Below are positions 1 to 11,090 of a DNA stretch of 64,000 bases, piece after piece. Each line of letters starts with the position of its first letter. Within the stretch, counting starts at the first letter, position 1. Under the pieces are notes generated by a model that was not told the DNA's origin, made no database searches, and was given only the letters and a program-made list of their open reading frames with translations. A program made the translations under genes and the position numbers. The stretch comes from Benincasa hispida (taxonomy: Eukaryota; Streptophyta; Magnoliopsida; Cucurbitales; Cucurbitaceae): contig NC_052355.1 in the NCBI RefSeq assembly GCF_009727055.1, positions 7,332,283 to 7,396,282 on the forward strand. The letters run 5' to 3'.

Positions 1-821
1 TCAAATTCACGCAACATGGGAATTTTTAAAATCAAATCATCATAGTTTCATCATCACCAGTAAGAACAAAAAAGAATTGCACAACAAACTGACTTTTATT
101 GATAATGCTGCTAAGCTTAAATAGTAGCTAAACTACATCCACGAAAATAAAGGAGAAAAAATAGCAACCCACTTTTACTACAATTCAGCAAAGTGGAAAC
201 AGAAAGCTAAAAATAGGAAACTGTTATAACAAAAAACCTTTCATGAATCACAAAAAAATTAATAGCATTGTATTTTAAAATATAAAATTATTTAAAAAAA
301 ATTTCACATTTTCAATCGGGTTTTAGTTTTTCTTTATAGGGTATTTGATGAACAATGGCATTGTCAAGGGGAATTTTTATGGAGTTTCAACATGGAGCCG
401 TCTTTTAAGTCGAAAGAGGGTGTTTGGTCCCCCAACTCGGCCCAATCTATATTTAAAAATCCAAATATTACTGTCTACAATTGTTTATAACGTGCAATTA
501 TGTTTAGTGATTGTATTTGAAATTCTTATTTGTTACCGTCTTTACCATGTAGCACGTATCTTCTCTCTCCCTCTTTGTTATAGTGTTTACTATATTCTAT
601 CTATACTAAAATACTTTTCACCCTATACACAAATTATTACAATTCATGGAATAATCCACATACTATAATATCTACTCACGATAATAACTAACAGATCGTC
701 CCGAACGCCCTCAAAGTGGTTATTGTAATGGGGCCACCAGAGAATAGGTAAATCCCAATTGACAATCATCTTTGTCACTCGAACTTTAACATCTATATAT
801 ATAACTCCATAAGATTTAATA
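1..821. other. AT-rich non-coding DNA
   Basis: No convincing gene. The only open frame, about 107 codons from 345, has no recognisable domain, begins in AT-rich low-complexity sequence and encodes an unremarkable hydrophobic string. Nothing repeated or structured stood out before the TRIM-like element at 822. Confidence 0.6.
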
Positions 822-1012
822 TGGTATCAGAGCAAGAGGTCCTGTGTTCAAATTCTATAATGTCAGTTTCACTCTAATTATTATTGATTTCCATTTCTTA
901 GGTCATTCTATAAATTCTCAATTCCGCAAGTGAGGGAAAGTGTTAAATTATTGATATAATTAAATTTACCATAATCCATTAACTTAAACTTTTGGATCAA
1001 TCATTATTTTAA
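822..1012 (+). mobile_element. TRIM-like short LTR element remnant
   Basis: TGGTATCAGAGC at 822-833 is the usual plant Ty1/copia primer-binding site, complementary to initiator tRNA-Met. About 100 bp later a purine tract (GAGGGAAAG, ending at 940) is followed directly by TGTTAAATTATTGATATAAT, which has the form of an LTR start. PBS, very short interior, polypurine tract and LTR start in that order fit a terminal-repeat retrotransposon in miniature. The upstream LTR is too decayed to delimit, and the 3' end near 1012 is a guess. A tRNA-derived SINE is a weaker alternative because of the GTGTTCAAATTC stretch. Confidence 0.45.
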
Positions 1013-2279
1013 AATCTTTGAAATTTCCTGTAGAGACATAATTTTTAAAATTATTATTATCATATTTAAATTATAATTATTTTTTTATTTTAGAAATACC
1101 ATGTCGAAAATCTATTTATTAATGAGCCATTTGTTTCATAGGAATCCAGATAATCGAAAACTTTAGACACCAGATACCTAGAAAAAATAGATACCTAACA
1201 TTCTAGACGATTTTGTTTGTCTTGAAGCTTTAGATATCGAGGATGTCCGAAAATATTTAGATAAAAAAGTTTGGTTTGCAGGATTCATATATAGAAATTT
1301 CGTAAAAATATGTGTTATACAAAAAATGCCATTACAAACTTTCAGAATTAAAAAACAAAGAAAAATGTTAAATAAAGAAAATTAATAGATTTAAAAAAAT
1401 AAAATAAAATAAAGAGCAAAAATGACATTAGAGAATATCCTAGACATGAGACTTAGAAACTTATCATTCAGAAATGCACTCAAAATCGGTTCGAATGTTC
1501 GAACATCTTACATTGCTACAAAATAAATCATAGTTTTTTGGATGTCAATTGTGGGTATGATATTTTTCATAGACATCGAGCAATAATTCAATATTACTAC
1601 TCATACTTGATGACCATCAATTATCCAAATTTACTCATTTTTCCTTAATCGTTATTGCTATTTTCCTCATCAAAACTCATATTCTATTTACATATTTTTG
1701 TGTAATTACCCTGATTTGCTCATCAATATTTACATATTCCATATTTATAGTTGCGATACATAACAACAATCTTATAATATTGAAATATTGAAATAAAGTT
1801 CATATTAAAACGACGATTAAGACAAATACACTGTCGTCTATATACAATATTTTTTTTGGAGATAATGACACTTTATTGAACATGTGAAAAACATAAAAAT
1901 GAAAAGCGACATAAAAGTAATTGAATTTAAAGCCAGCAATAGATTCAACATAAAACTTGGAGAACATTTTTTAGCGAGTAGATTGAAAGGATAAAATATT
2001 CTCCAATAAATCGATAGTGCTCGTCCATACATTATATTTAGGAGATAAATTTGAATAAATTAAAATAAAAAACTTTAAATCAAATTCTTTATTTGGGATC
2101 TTGATTATGTTCTTAATTAAACATGAAATACATTTTGAGAGAGTATAGTGTATTACCACGTATGCATTTTGCATTGTATTTTTTAATTTCCAAATAAATT
2201 TACATGATTCTTTTGTTTTAGAAGTACTAAATATTTTTATTTAGTAATTTCATTATAATTTTTTTTTAATAGGTGATAT
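1013..2279. other. AT-rich spacer, nothing recognised
   Basis: Very AT-rich sequence with short open frames on the minus strand (1838-2174) that show no domain, no codon bias and no homology I recognise. I see no repeat structure or RNA gene here. Confidence 0.55.
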
Positions 2280-2700
2280 TATTATACAACAAGGGAATCC
2301 CATATCATGGGATCAAAGCATCAAAGCAACAAAACACAAGCAAAGACAGGACTCGTTCGAAACAAAGCCAAAACAAACGCAAAGCAATACCATCCACCTG
2401 GGAGAAAACAGAGAAAAGGAAACAAAACGCCACCACCTGGGGCCAACAACCTAACAAAAATAGTGACAAGAACAAAAAGAGGAAAAACATCCGTAAACGC
2501 ACCAGATAAGACCGAGAAGATCAACCCACCAGGAAGCAGCACGAGCATGAACCGTAGAGACCATAAGGTGAAATAGAGCAGACACTATCCTCGGTCTACC
2601 CCATGAAGCCGTCGATTACGCTCCTGCCAAATGTAGTAGATGGAAGCACATCAGAAGATGCGGAACAACTTACTACGCACCCTATTATCCGATCCCACTC
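2280..2700. other. GC-shifted purine-rich block of unknown origin
   Basis: This block is much richer in G, C and A than its AT-rich surroundings. It is open in two plus-strand frames (2273-2509, 2307-2576) and two minus-strand frames (2305-2548). The plus-strand peptides are Lys/Asn/Gln-rich and low complexity; the minus-strand ones are hydrophobic. None resembles a family I know. The compositional break suggests a piece of an old transposon or an inserted fragment. Function and polarity are unknown. Confidence 0.3.
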
Positions 2701-2754
2701 GACACAACTAACTCAACTCGACTATTTACCAAAAATAGTTAAAAAAAAAAACGC

Positions 2755-2870
2755 TCATAGATACTGATAGACTTCTTTCAGCGTCTATCACATAGTATAA
2801 TTGTAGATTTCTATCAATTTCTATAATTGATAGACACTGATAAACTTTTATCGACTTCTATCAGTTTAAG
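2755..2870. repeat. TATCA/TGATAG word repeat
   Basis: Degenerate repetition of TGATAGAC, CTATCA and TTCTATCA words in both orientations, giving short imperfect palindromes. The same words recur at about 3680-3880 and after 4548. I associate this word family with cucurbit intergenic DNA, from general knowledge and not from a search. Confidence 0.5.
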
Positions 2871-3059
2871 ATTAAATTTGGCTATTTTGTGTAAATAGTT
2901 TTCCTTATTTTTTTATTTATGAAAATCCCCCAATTTTTTTCCTAGTGTTATACCAGATATAAACGAATCATTATAATATAGAAAGTAAAATAAGAAAAAA
3001 TAGCTAGCAACATAGCACCACTTAAAAATAATTGTAGGTATGGTAAATGTTGACCAACC

Positions 3060-3400
3060 GCCTTTTAATTTTTTTTTTTAAATTTCATGTTTATCTTCTC
3101 TATTCCTCTTCACTTTCTTTATTTTAACCCTTTTTTTCTCCTTTAATTGTTATTTCTCCATTTTTTTTTCTTTTTTTCTCTATTTCTTCTTCTTTCCTGT
3201 TGTGTTCTCCATTCATTTCTTTTTGATCTGGCTTCAATTTTTTTTTTTTTTTTGTTGCTTTTTCATTGCTTACCTTTACTTTTTATTTTTTCTCTTTCTC
3301 TTTCATTATTAATTTTTGTTTTTTATCTTCATTTTTTTCATTTTTCATTTTTATTGTTTACTTTTACTTCTTAATTAAATTTTTTTGAGAAAATTAAGTT
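3060..3400 (+). repeat. Pyrimidine-rich tract
   Basis: About 340 bp in which the plus strand is almost entirely T and C, with several T-runs of 8 to 17. The Phe/Leu/Ser-rich open frame at 3147-3374 is a consequence of this composition, not a gene. Confidence 0.8.
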
Positions 3401-3654
3401 TCAGACCAAGGAACTAAAAGAAACTATTTATCTCAATTTATGAAATTTGAGATATTTTTTATAAACAAAATGAGAAATGAAATGTTATAAATTGACCTTT
3501 TTTTGTAGCACTTTAAAAGTTTGAAATTTAACTGTAATAAACTTTTATATTTGATAGCCTATAATATCCACAATAAACATGATAATAGGATTCTTTCCAC
3601 TGAAAAACTATATGAATTAGTGATATAACTAAGGTAGATCTCAATAATATTTGT

Positions 3655-3887
3655 GTGTCGGTGTGTTTGATTATCAGTGGTATCGATTATAGAACTTAAA
3701 TAGATATCGGTCATACTCATGTATTAGTGATAACAAACTTAGATATATATCAGCGATAGAAGTCTATTAGTGATAAAAGTCTATCATTGATAGTCATGAT
3801 AAAAGTTTCTCATTAATAACCACTAGTAGCTTTGAGTGTTAATCTTTCAAATTTGATAGTCACTAATGATTTTCTATCAGTGATAAC
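3655..3887. repeat. AGTGATA/TATCAGTGATAA word repeat hosting a MITE
   Basis: Many copies of GTGATAA, CTATCAGTGATA and TTGATAGTCA words. The repeat is interrupted by the hAT MITE at 3888 and resumes after 4547 with GTGATAACCATTAATATTTTCT, so the MITE landed inside it. The repeat and its continuation at 4556-4640 are otherwise featureless. Confidence 0.6.
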
Positions 3888-4547
3888 TAGAGATGTCCAC
3901 AAGGCAGGGTGGGGTCGGGGATGCCATTTGCCATCCCCGTCCCTGTTCCCCATTTCATTCCCCATTCCTGTGAAATTCCCCACGGAGATCGGGGCGGGGA
4001 TTTCCTGCGGAGAATTTCTTCCCGTTACTTTTTTTTTTTTTTTTTTTGTAAAAAGGCAATTAATTTAAATCATTAATGTGAGAAAATTTTAATTAAATAA
4101 TTAATTTTATCACTAAATTGTTTATTATGGTTAGTTTTATATGAAATTTTGAATTTAAAGACAAATTACTCAAATTTTTGCCTAAAAAAGCTAATTAATT
4201 TTTTTAGTAGAAAGAAATAAATATAAATCAAATTATTCACATATATAATCTAAATTTAAACATATTCATTAACTTTCCCAATAAATAATTAAATTTGAAA
4301 TTTAAATGTAATATTTATATAAAAATTATAATACATAACATTAAATAACTATACTAAATAAATATGTAAAAGCTAATCAGGGCGCGGGACGGGGAACGGG
4401 ACGGGGCTGGGGCCGAGGGCCGGGATGGGAATGCAGTCCCCATCCCCGTCCCTGTTTAGCTCATGGAGAATTTTTTCCCCCACTCCCTCCCCCATTTTCC
4501 CCTCAATCGAGGAATCCCCGTCCCCATGGGGAAATTGGACATCTCTA
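3888..4547. mobile_element. Non-autonomous hAT-type MITE, intact ends
   Basis: 660-bp element bounded by the terminal inverted repeat TAGAGATGTCCA (3888-3899) and its complement TGGACATCTCTA (4536-4547). It is flanked by a perfect 8-bp direct repeat GTGATAAC at 3880-3887 and 4548-4555. An 8-bp duplication with a TAGRG-type end is diagnostic of the hAT superfamily. The outer 150 bp on each side are very GC-rich and packed with CCCCGTCCC/GGGACGGGG subterminal repeats; the middle is AT-rich and non-coding. There is no transposase, so an autonomous hAT elsewhere must have moved it. The perfect duplication implies a fairly recent or well-preserved insertion. Confidence 0.88.
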
Positions 4548-4615
4548 GTGATAACCATTAATATTTTCTATAATCAATAGCTTAATCTTTTGATGATTTT
4601 CTTTCAAAGCTAATA

Positions 4616-5309
4616 GCCATTTGTAGAAGTGTACATTGATAGCCAACCTAGTGAATGTAATTAATAAAACTGAATGTCGAAATAGAGTATAGGTTGGATG
4701 CCTAAAAGGTATCACTCATAGCATAAGCGATTTTGATTGAGTGGAAGCAATTTTGATTGTCCCCATATGGCTCTGTCATGGGTCCCACCTGTCACTCGTC
4801 AGTCTATTCCTACTATTACCTGAAAATGAAAAAATATAAAGGAAGAAAGGATGAGTATAAAAATCCTTAGTAAGTGTCCTGCTACTAAGCCCTCTAGGTA
4901 ACATGTTAACTATTCTATCAAAGCAGCGGTGTACAATCATAACATACTAGTCATGGTGATCCCAAAGGTCACATCTCAGTCATAAACATAATCCCAAAGG
5001 AACATATATCAGTCAAAGGCATGGAACTCAAAGGTACACATATCAGTCGTAGGTGCAGTCTCAAGGGAGCACTCATTAGTCGTTGGTGTGTATCTCAAAG
5101 GTATACAACCAGTCATAAATGTGCACAAAAACAGTAATAGGTTTGGACCCGAAGAAACACACAATCAGTCGTAAAGTGTACACCGGCTAGGTAAAAGGGT
5201 TAACAGGTACCATATATACTTAACATGCATCAGTCCACATATAAATCTTTTATCAAAATCACAGTCATCTAATTCAGGAAAATTTTAATAGAACGCCCTC
5301 AGTCATCAT
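4616..5309. repeat. Spacer with degenerate ~33-bp tandem repeat
   Basis: No gene. From about 4958 to 5190 a unit of roughly 33 bp recurs six to seven times, each copy carrying CAAAGG, ACATATCAGTC and a GTAGGTG-like end. The copies are diverged. The rest of the interval shows nothing recognisable. Confidence 0.5.
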
Positions 5310-5949
5310 TGTTGGGAATGGTATCCTAAATCTCCTTGTAATCTCATAGTTTGTAAACTCTGTATAAACATATTGTTGTTAATAAAATAAGTGTTATTTT
5401 ATAAGCATATACTCAATCTAATAAGCTAAGATCTGAGGTTATTTCATGTAATTTAAACAAGTATGTAGAGACATACAAGTGGATCTTGTTTAATTAATAA
5501 CCTAAATGGTCTGTAGTAGATGGATGAGGTTGGATACCTTACCTTGTGACACTATGGATACGACCCGCTTTGTAGGTGTTACAAGTATTGTAAAGTGTTA
5601 TAAATGATTTGATTCTAAACATTCATTTGGAGATATGCAAGCGGGGGTATCCTTAAGGGCTAATTCTAGGTCTTGAAAATAGTGGCCACACCCTCCCTCG
5701 GCCCAAGAAGGAATTGGTCATAGTGGGATTATGACTTATTATTCATTAGAGGAATCAGTGGTACTTAAGGAGTTAGATGTAACTACAAGGGCAAAACGGT
5801 ATTTTGGCCTAGCTGTACTTACGAGAAATTTGTGAAGGGTCATCGTACTGTTGATTAGTTATATGCAAATTTATCTGTAGTGCGAAGAGTGCAATTATCG
5901 ATCTTTAGTGGAGTGACCGGTAGTTAACAGATGTTGGGTAATTTAATTA
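5310..5949 (+). mobile_element. Truncated copia LTR with internal deletion
   Basis: Begins TGTTGGGAATGGTATCCTAA, the same LTR start as the other copia copies here. It follows them through the ACAAGTGGATC, GACACTATGGATACGACCCGC and GAGGAATCAGTGGTACTTAAGGAG blocks. Around 5652 it jumps from GCGGGGGTATCC directly to TTAAGGGCTAATTC, omitting about 300 bp present in intact LTRs. It stops near 5949, where the LTR of copy A begins, so copy A probably inserted into it. Confidence 0.75.
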
Positions 5950-7991
5950 TGTTGGGGTTTATGCCCTAAAGTGTCGTATCCTGTAGTTTGTAAACAGTAT
6001 ATACGAACACCCGTGATGTTAATATATGATATTTACTTCACATCTTGTATTTTGCTCAGTTAATTATTTTATTTGCTTTACCACAAACCAATAAACAAAA
6101 AATCCCTGGTTATCTGTATGTGACTCAAGCATGTATGTGGTGACATACAAGTGGATCATGTCTTGAGTGATAACCAAAATAGTCTGTAGTAAATGGATAA
6201 AGGAAGGAAACCTTATCCTGGTAATGCTACGGACGCGGCCCGCTTTGTGAATGGTCACAAGTGTTGTGACTTGTCACAGATGGTCTGATCTTGATCATTC
6301 GTGTTGGGGACATGCGAGTGGGGGCGTCCTAAAGATTTTGTATAAGACCTGACCACGAAGTGTTAACGTCTTGTTATCTAAAACCGTTCATGATAGAGAC
6401 TTCACTTCACTAGGATGACCATAGGTAACATGACCTCAATCCTGAGTGAGTTGGGAACTGCTGCCATTGAGGGCGGTCCTTTGATTTGTATAGGTGCAAG
6501 TGGCGAGGTTGCCGATTCAAACCTACCATTTTGGGGATTCGTCTGATTTGGGAGCTGGGAACTCAACTACACAAGATGGAATTCACTCCTTCCCCGAGAC
6601 AAGGGTAAGTAGATAGATGGCTCCCTTAGGGGCTGATTCCGAGGCTTGAACAATGTGGTGCCACACACCTTCTCTTAGCCCGAGATGTGTTCACACATAG
6701 TTGGGCTACGTTGTATTGTTCATTAGAGGAATCAGTGGTACTTAAGGAGTGAGATGTAACTACAGGGGCAAAACGGTAAATTGGCCCAGCTGTACTTACG
6801 AGCATCTGTGAAGGGTCATCATACTCATGATTGGTTATATCCGATGGATATAGAAATATATCTATGGTAAGAAGAATTCAACTGTTGGTCTTTAGTGGAA
6901 TCACTGACAGTTAACGAATGATGAATCTTGTGGCTAAAGAGTTTAGTCAGCTATTCATGTACCGTCGGAGCTTCGAGTCACAAGTCCATTAGGTCACCTG
7001 GGTAGCTTGGATAAAGTCGAGAACCAATGTTTGGGTTAATTTGAAATGTTCAAATTGATAAGAGGAATTTCAATTATATATGATATAATTGGACTAGTTA
7101 ATTATATATGATATAATTGGCTTAATGTATGAGATACATTAATTTGGAGGAAATTAGATATAAATATGATTTATATAAAGTAGAGGAGAAAAGACTATAG
7201 TAGATATGTGATATCAAACTATAGGATATAAATATAATATGATTAAATTTATTAATTAATTATATGATAATCAACTAATTTATCCACGTTCGGACGTGGG
7301 AAGTGGGTTGTGATGGTTTTGGTAACCGGTGGATTAAAGATGAAAATCGTTTTCATTTTTCAAAAATTGTGCATTCATATTTTCGTCTGTACCCAAAAGA
7401 ATTCGTGAAAGCGACTGCGAAAGCCTACATGATAGAAGCTCGTCCGTCTAAACGATCGTCTGCCTCATGTTTTCTCTAAACGATTGTATATGTTTTTCCT
7501 AAATGATCGTTCAGCCTTTCATACACGATCGTGTACCTCTTCTATACGATAATCATTTTCGCTATACGATAGCACAGTTTCATCTCCCACTTGCTTATCA
7601 TCTACACGACGCATTATCCTCCGTCCTCTACCAAACTCACCAAAACCCACTCTTTGGGTATTTGACTCCGAGGATACCCGAGTTTCACTTGTGGTGGTGT
7701 CATCCCCGCTACAGTGTTCGTGTACGTTCTGATCGTGCTGTTGTTGTCGACATACTCGTCGGGTGCTGGTAGATCTGTTGGAGGTTTTCTGCTACTTAGG
7801 GTTCAAATGTTCGAAGATAGTCTTCATCTGGTATGAACCTTTTCCTTGTTAATTATTGTATTCGAAGCATGCCGATAAGTAGGTTTATATGCATAACTTT
7901 TTGCGTGGAATGTATGTGTTTTGTGTTTCGGTCACTGTGAAATTGGAGCGATCTAAACCCGCTCATGGAACTCTCCGTATGAGATCCTTCA
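5950..7991 (+). mobile_element. 5' LTR of Ty1/copia copy A
   Basis: Starts TGTTGGGGTTTATGCCC and ends GATCCTTCA, giving the TG...CA ends expected of an LTR, 2042 bp long. A tRNA-Met primer-binding site follows two bases later, so this is the 5' LTR. AATTATATATGATATAATTG, duplicated near 7065-7125, is a plausible TATA-containing U3 region. From about 7440 there is a block of CGATCG words. The open frame at 7503-7772 lies in this block and is not a gene. Confidence 0.88.
7440..7620 (+). repeat. CGATCG words in LTR of copy A
   Basis: CTAAACGATCGTCTGC, TAAACGATTGTATATG, CTAAATGATCGTTCAG, ACACGATCGTGTAC and CTATACGATAGCAC within 180 bp, in the part of the LTR that precedes the conserved hairpin position. 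The equivalent block occurs in all other plus-strand LTRs. Confidence 0.72.
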
Positions 7992-7993
7992 AT

Positions 7994-8006
7994 TGGTATC
8001 AAAGCC
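7994..8006 (+). promoter_or_regulatory. Primer-binding site of copy A
   Basis: TGGTATCAAAGCC differs at one position from the standard tRNA-Met-complementary PBS TGGTATCAGAGCC and lies two bases past the LTR end. It would prime minus-strand DNA synthesis. Confidence 0.85.
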
Positions 8007-8764
8007 AGGTTTCTGATACTCAGATTTCATCTGTTGCAACGAAATAACATATACATTCATGGTGGGTGCATTTCTACGCTGTTTTAATGTTAAATTTGTT
8101 GTGGATGTGCCGAATTAATTGATGTTTTTGGGATGAATTGCTTCAGTTTGTTTAATTCCTTTTACACTTGCGGTTGTTTGTAAAGGCCCCCTGCGTTTTT
8201 GGGCATAAATAATCGTTATCGAGTCTGTATTCAAATTTTGTTTGAAGTCTTGTGTCGATCGTCGAAGTTCTGGGCAAAGGTTGCGGCTCTTCGAGGAAGG
8301 AGACGATCTAGGGTTGATTGCATCGTGCAGAAGAGGTTCTATGCGATCACTATCCATCTCATCGTAAAGATGAAGAAGTATGCGATCGTGGTTGAACGCA
8401 TCGGTTAAATCGTTTACCTGTCGTCGCGCTACACGATTGCATGGACGATCAAGCTTCGTAGCCTCATCGTCATCTACGCGATCGTTTGCTAATGTTTCTA
8501 TCATCTAGTGCGCGTTGAACGATCGTCTACCTACTGGAGTTTGCTACACGATGAAGATCCCCTGGCGGTTCAAAACCTGGTTCGCCTGTGAACCAGTTTG
8601 CTCGATGAAAAATGGAATAGATAGGGTTTTTCATTCCCTTTTTTTTAAAGGCTCATCCCGGTCCATTAATCTCTTTGTTAATTACATGCGATATATGTTT
8701 TATATGTCATATGGTATGCACATATAGTAAATCCCAGGTTATGCAATGATCATGCATCATCTCT

Positions 8765-9020
8765 TTATTGTAATTGTTATAATTTAGAGAAGCATGATTT
8801 TAATTATATATGAGCATGCTCATGCATCATATAATATAAGAGTTATATTTATGCATGCATAAAAAGCATTGACATACATCATCTTTATATTATAATTGTT
8901 ATAGTATAAGGGTGAATGATAACATGTTTGCTTTGTTATTACATGTAATATAAAAGTTATATAGTAATGACCGGACATTGCATGAAGCATGACATATAGG
9001 TTACTTTATAAATTTTATAA
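8765..9020 (+). repeat. Periodic hairpin array, copy A leader
   Basis: Five short inverted repeats centred on TATAA-loop-TTATA, for example TATATTATAATTGTTATAGT at 8886, start near 8765, 8831, 8886, 8946 and 9006. Spacing is 55 to 66 bp, with GCATGC/ATGCATCAT words between them. The same array occurs at the same leader position in copies Z, B and D. Confidence 0.75.
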
Positions 9021-9879
9021 ATGCCTCGTTATGCACAATGTTTTTTTAGTTTTTTCTTTTTAAGAGTTAAGAGAAATTAGAACTAAAAGAAATAAGACAG
9101 ACATGCGTGCTAACTTAGGTTTAATTCATGGTTTTAAAATGTTTATCACTTGGATCACATAGACCTAAGATCACGGTCCTAATATGATTAGCAACCCTAA
9201 GGCTTTAATCTTTCAATTAGTTTAATAGGATTAAATTGGCTAATAAAAGGTTAAAGTGTAGCAAATCTATCTATAAGGGACCTTTTGTCTAAGGTAGGTT
9301 CTGTCTAGGCTGGGGTATTTAAGTTGACGGAAACGTAACACCTCTACCTGGGAACTTACCTGGAAAGGTGAATTAGATAGATTTGATTCATGCATGCAAG
9401 TTAAGGACAGACCATTAAAGTGTTTAAATGTGACTACTTGAACTTGTTTATATTTCATAAACAAACGTTGTTTATGAGCAGACTTTCAAAAGACCACTTA
9501 GACTAAAATCAGTAGTCGGATTGTCTAGGTAAATGAATCCCTAAGTAGAACATTCAGTGGGATGTACTTAGGGCATAAGATGCTTCACTTAAACCTTTCA
9601 CTTTTCTCCTAAATAGTCCACACTGTGAGATCTATCGTCGGCCTCGCGACACCTTTAGCGTGTCCCCCCAACAGATGGTGTTTGAGTAGGTAAATATTAA
9701 GGTGGATGGAGAGAATGTTCATAGTAAATGGGAGCGGGAATTGTGACAACATATCCCTCGGTCTTCATCGTTAGATTGAATAAAGCTACTGCGCATCGCC
9801 TCGAGGCACCCTAGGAGTGTCCCCCTAAAGGATGGAAGGTTTGCGCGTTTCTTTATTTGATCTCCTGTACGAGGATAAG

Positions 9880-9964
9880 NNNNNNNNNNNNNNNNNNNNN
9901 NNNNNNNNNNNNNNNNNNNNNNNNNNNNNNNNNNNNNNNNNNNNNNNNNNNNNNNNNNNNNNNN
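9880..9964. other. Assembly gap (85 N)
   Basis: Run of 85 unresolved bases inside the copy A leader. The flanks do not obviously overlap. Confidence 0.99.
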
Positions 9965-10250
9965 AAGAGAGAGAATAGTTAACAGATTCTGGACCGAAAA
10001 ATTGTGGTGTTAGGTTTCAGTTCCAAGAGGGTTGGTTCTGCCTAATGGTTGAAAATCTCATCCCAGTGAAAGGGACACTGATCACCCCACCTGTGGCATT
10101 TGTCCTCACTCATTGGGCTCATCGAAAATTTAGAAGTGTAAAATATAGGGTAACTTGGAACCTTATTTTGCAAAACAAATTGTCTTAAAAAGCGGTTTAA
10201 AAAATCTAATAAAGATTTGGTTCATATTTTTTCAGCAACCTTTTCAAATG

Positions 10251-11090
10251 GGCTAATAGCCACCTTATCGTTGTTAAGCGCCATAAAATTAACGGTGACA
10301 AATTTTCAACTTGGAAACTCACAATATCACGACGATGCCTAATAATTGAGATCTCATGTTCTCGCCTCTTACGGAAGCTTGTCCTCCCTATTCCGCTCTA
10401 AATGCCGCTCTGAAATGTTCGGGAGGCATACGAGCGTGGCACTCAGGGGCGAATGAAGAAGGCCGAGCCTATATCTTAGCAAGTCTTTCTGACGTCTTGG
10501 ATAAGAAGCATGAGCCTATGGTCTTAGAGCACGTGAGATGATGGAGTCCTTGCGGGGGATGTTTGGGACAATCGTCTGAACAACTTATGCATGAGGCTCT
10601 TAAATACACATTCAACTCCAAAATGCAAGAAGGCACCTCTGTTCGTGAACATGTGCTGAACATGATGGTCCACTTCAATGTGGCAGAGTTGAATGGGTCT
10701 ACCATCGATGAGGGCAGCCAGGTTAACATAATCCTGCATTCTTTGCCAGAGAGCTTCCTGCACTTTGTTAGCATTGTGATTATTGATAAAGTAAAGTATA
10801 ACCTTACAACTTTCCTCAATGAGTTGCAGACATACCAATCTTTACTGAAAAGTAAGGAGAGGCAGAAGGGTGAGGAAAATGTTGCTTCATCCTTAAGGAC
10901 GTTCCATAGAGGTTCGACCTCAGGAACAAAGTCTGCACCTTCTACTTATAACTCTGCGGTGGTAAGGGAAAAGGAAAGGCACCTGCAAACCCACTGCCTG
11001 TTGCCCTGAGGAGGCATCCACCAGTTGCTAAGGGAAAGTGTTTCCATTGCAACCAAGATGGACACTAGGAGAGGAACTGTCCTCGATATC
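10251..11090 (+). pseudogene. Copia gag remnant, copy A
   Basis: Capsid/nucleocapsid region of a copia polyprotein. The clearest open part is 10563-11009, with REHVLNMMVHFNVAELNG and SLPESFLHF segments typical of the UBN2-type copia Gag domain. Upstream, KLNGDKFSTWK is recognisable near 10288 in a disrupted frame. Downstream, at about 11038-11085, there is a CCHC zinc knuckle (C-x2-C-x4-H-x4-C) in which the Trp after the His has become a TAG stop. The start codon cannot be assigned. Gag would coat the RNA and form the virus-like particle. It lies directly upstream of protease, as expected for copia. Confidence 0.82.

Larger units (their letters stand above)
8007..10250 (+). other. Leader region of copy A, with 85-N gap
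   Basis: Long untranslated leader between PBS and gag. It contains CGATCG words (about 8220-8550), an array of five TTATAA-type hairpins (8765-9020), a conserved block around 9265-9370 (AAGGGACCTTTTGTCTAAGG) and a duplicated GTGAGATC-linked motif (9620-9840). Positions 9880-9964 are unsequenced N. Short open frames here, such as 8115-8504 on the minus strand and 9267-9464, have no domain and are not supported. Confidence 0.75.

Noticed and set aside
822..870. tRNA-like GTGTTCAAATTC with TGGTATCAGAGC considered as a tRNA gene
   Set aside because: No cloverleaf can be drawn; the sequence fits an LTR primer-binding site better.
3147..3374. 75-codon Phe/Leu-rich frame considered as a membrane peptide
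   Set aside because: Translation of a pyrimidine-only tract; no start context or conservation evidence.
8115..8504. 129-codon minus-strand frame in copy A leader
   Set aside because: Arg/Asp-rich translation of CGATCG words; no domain, and the equivalent leader positions in Z, B and D do not preserve it.
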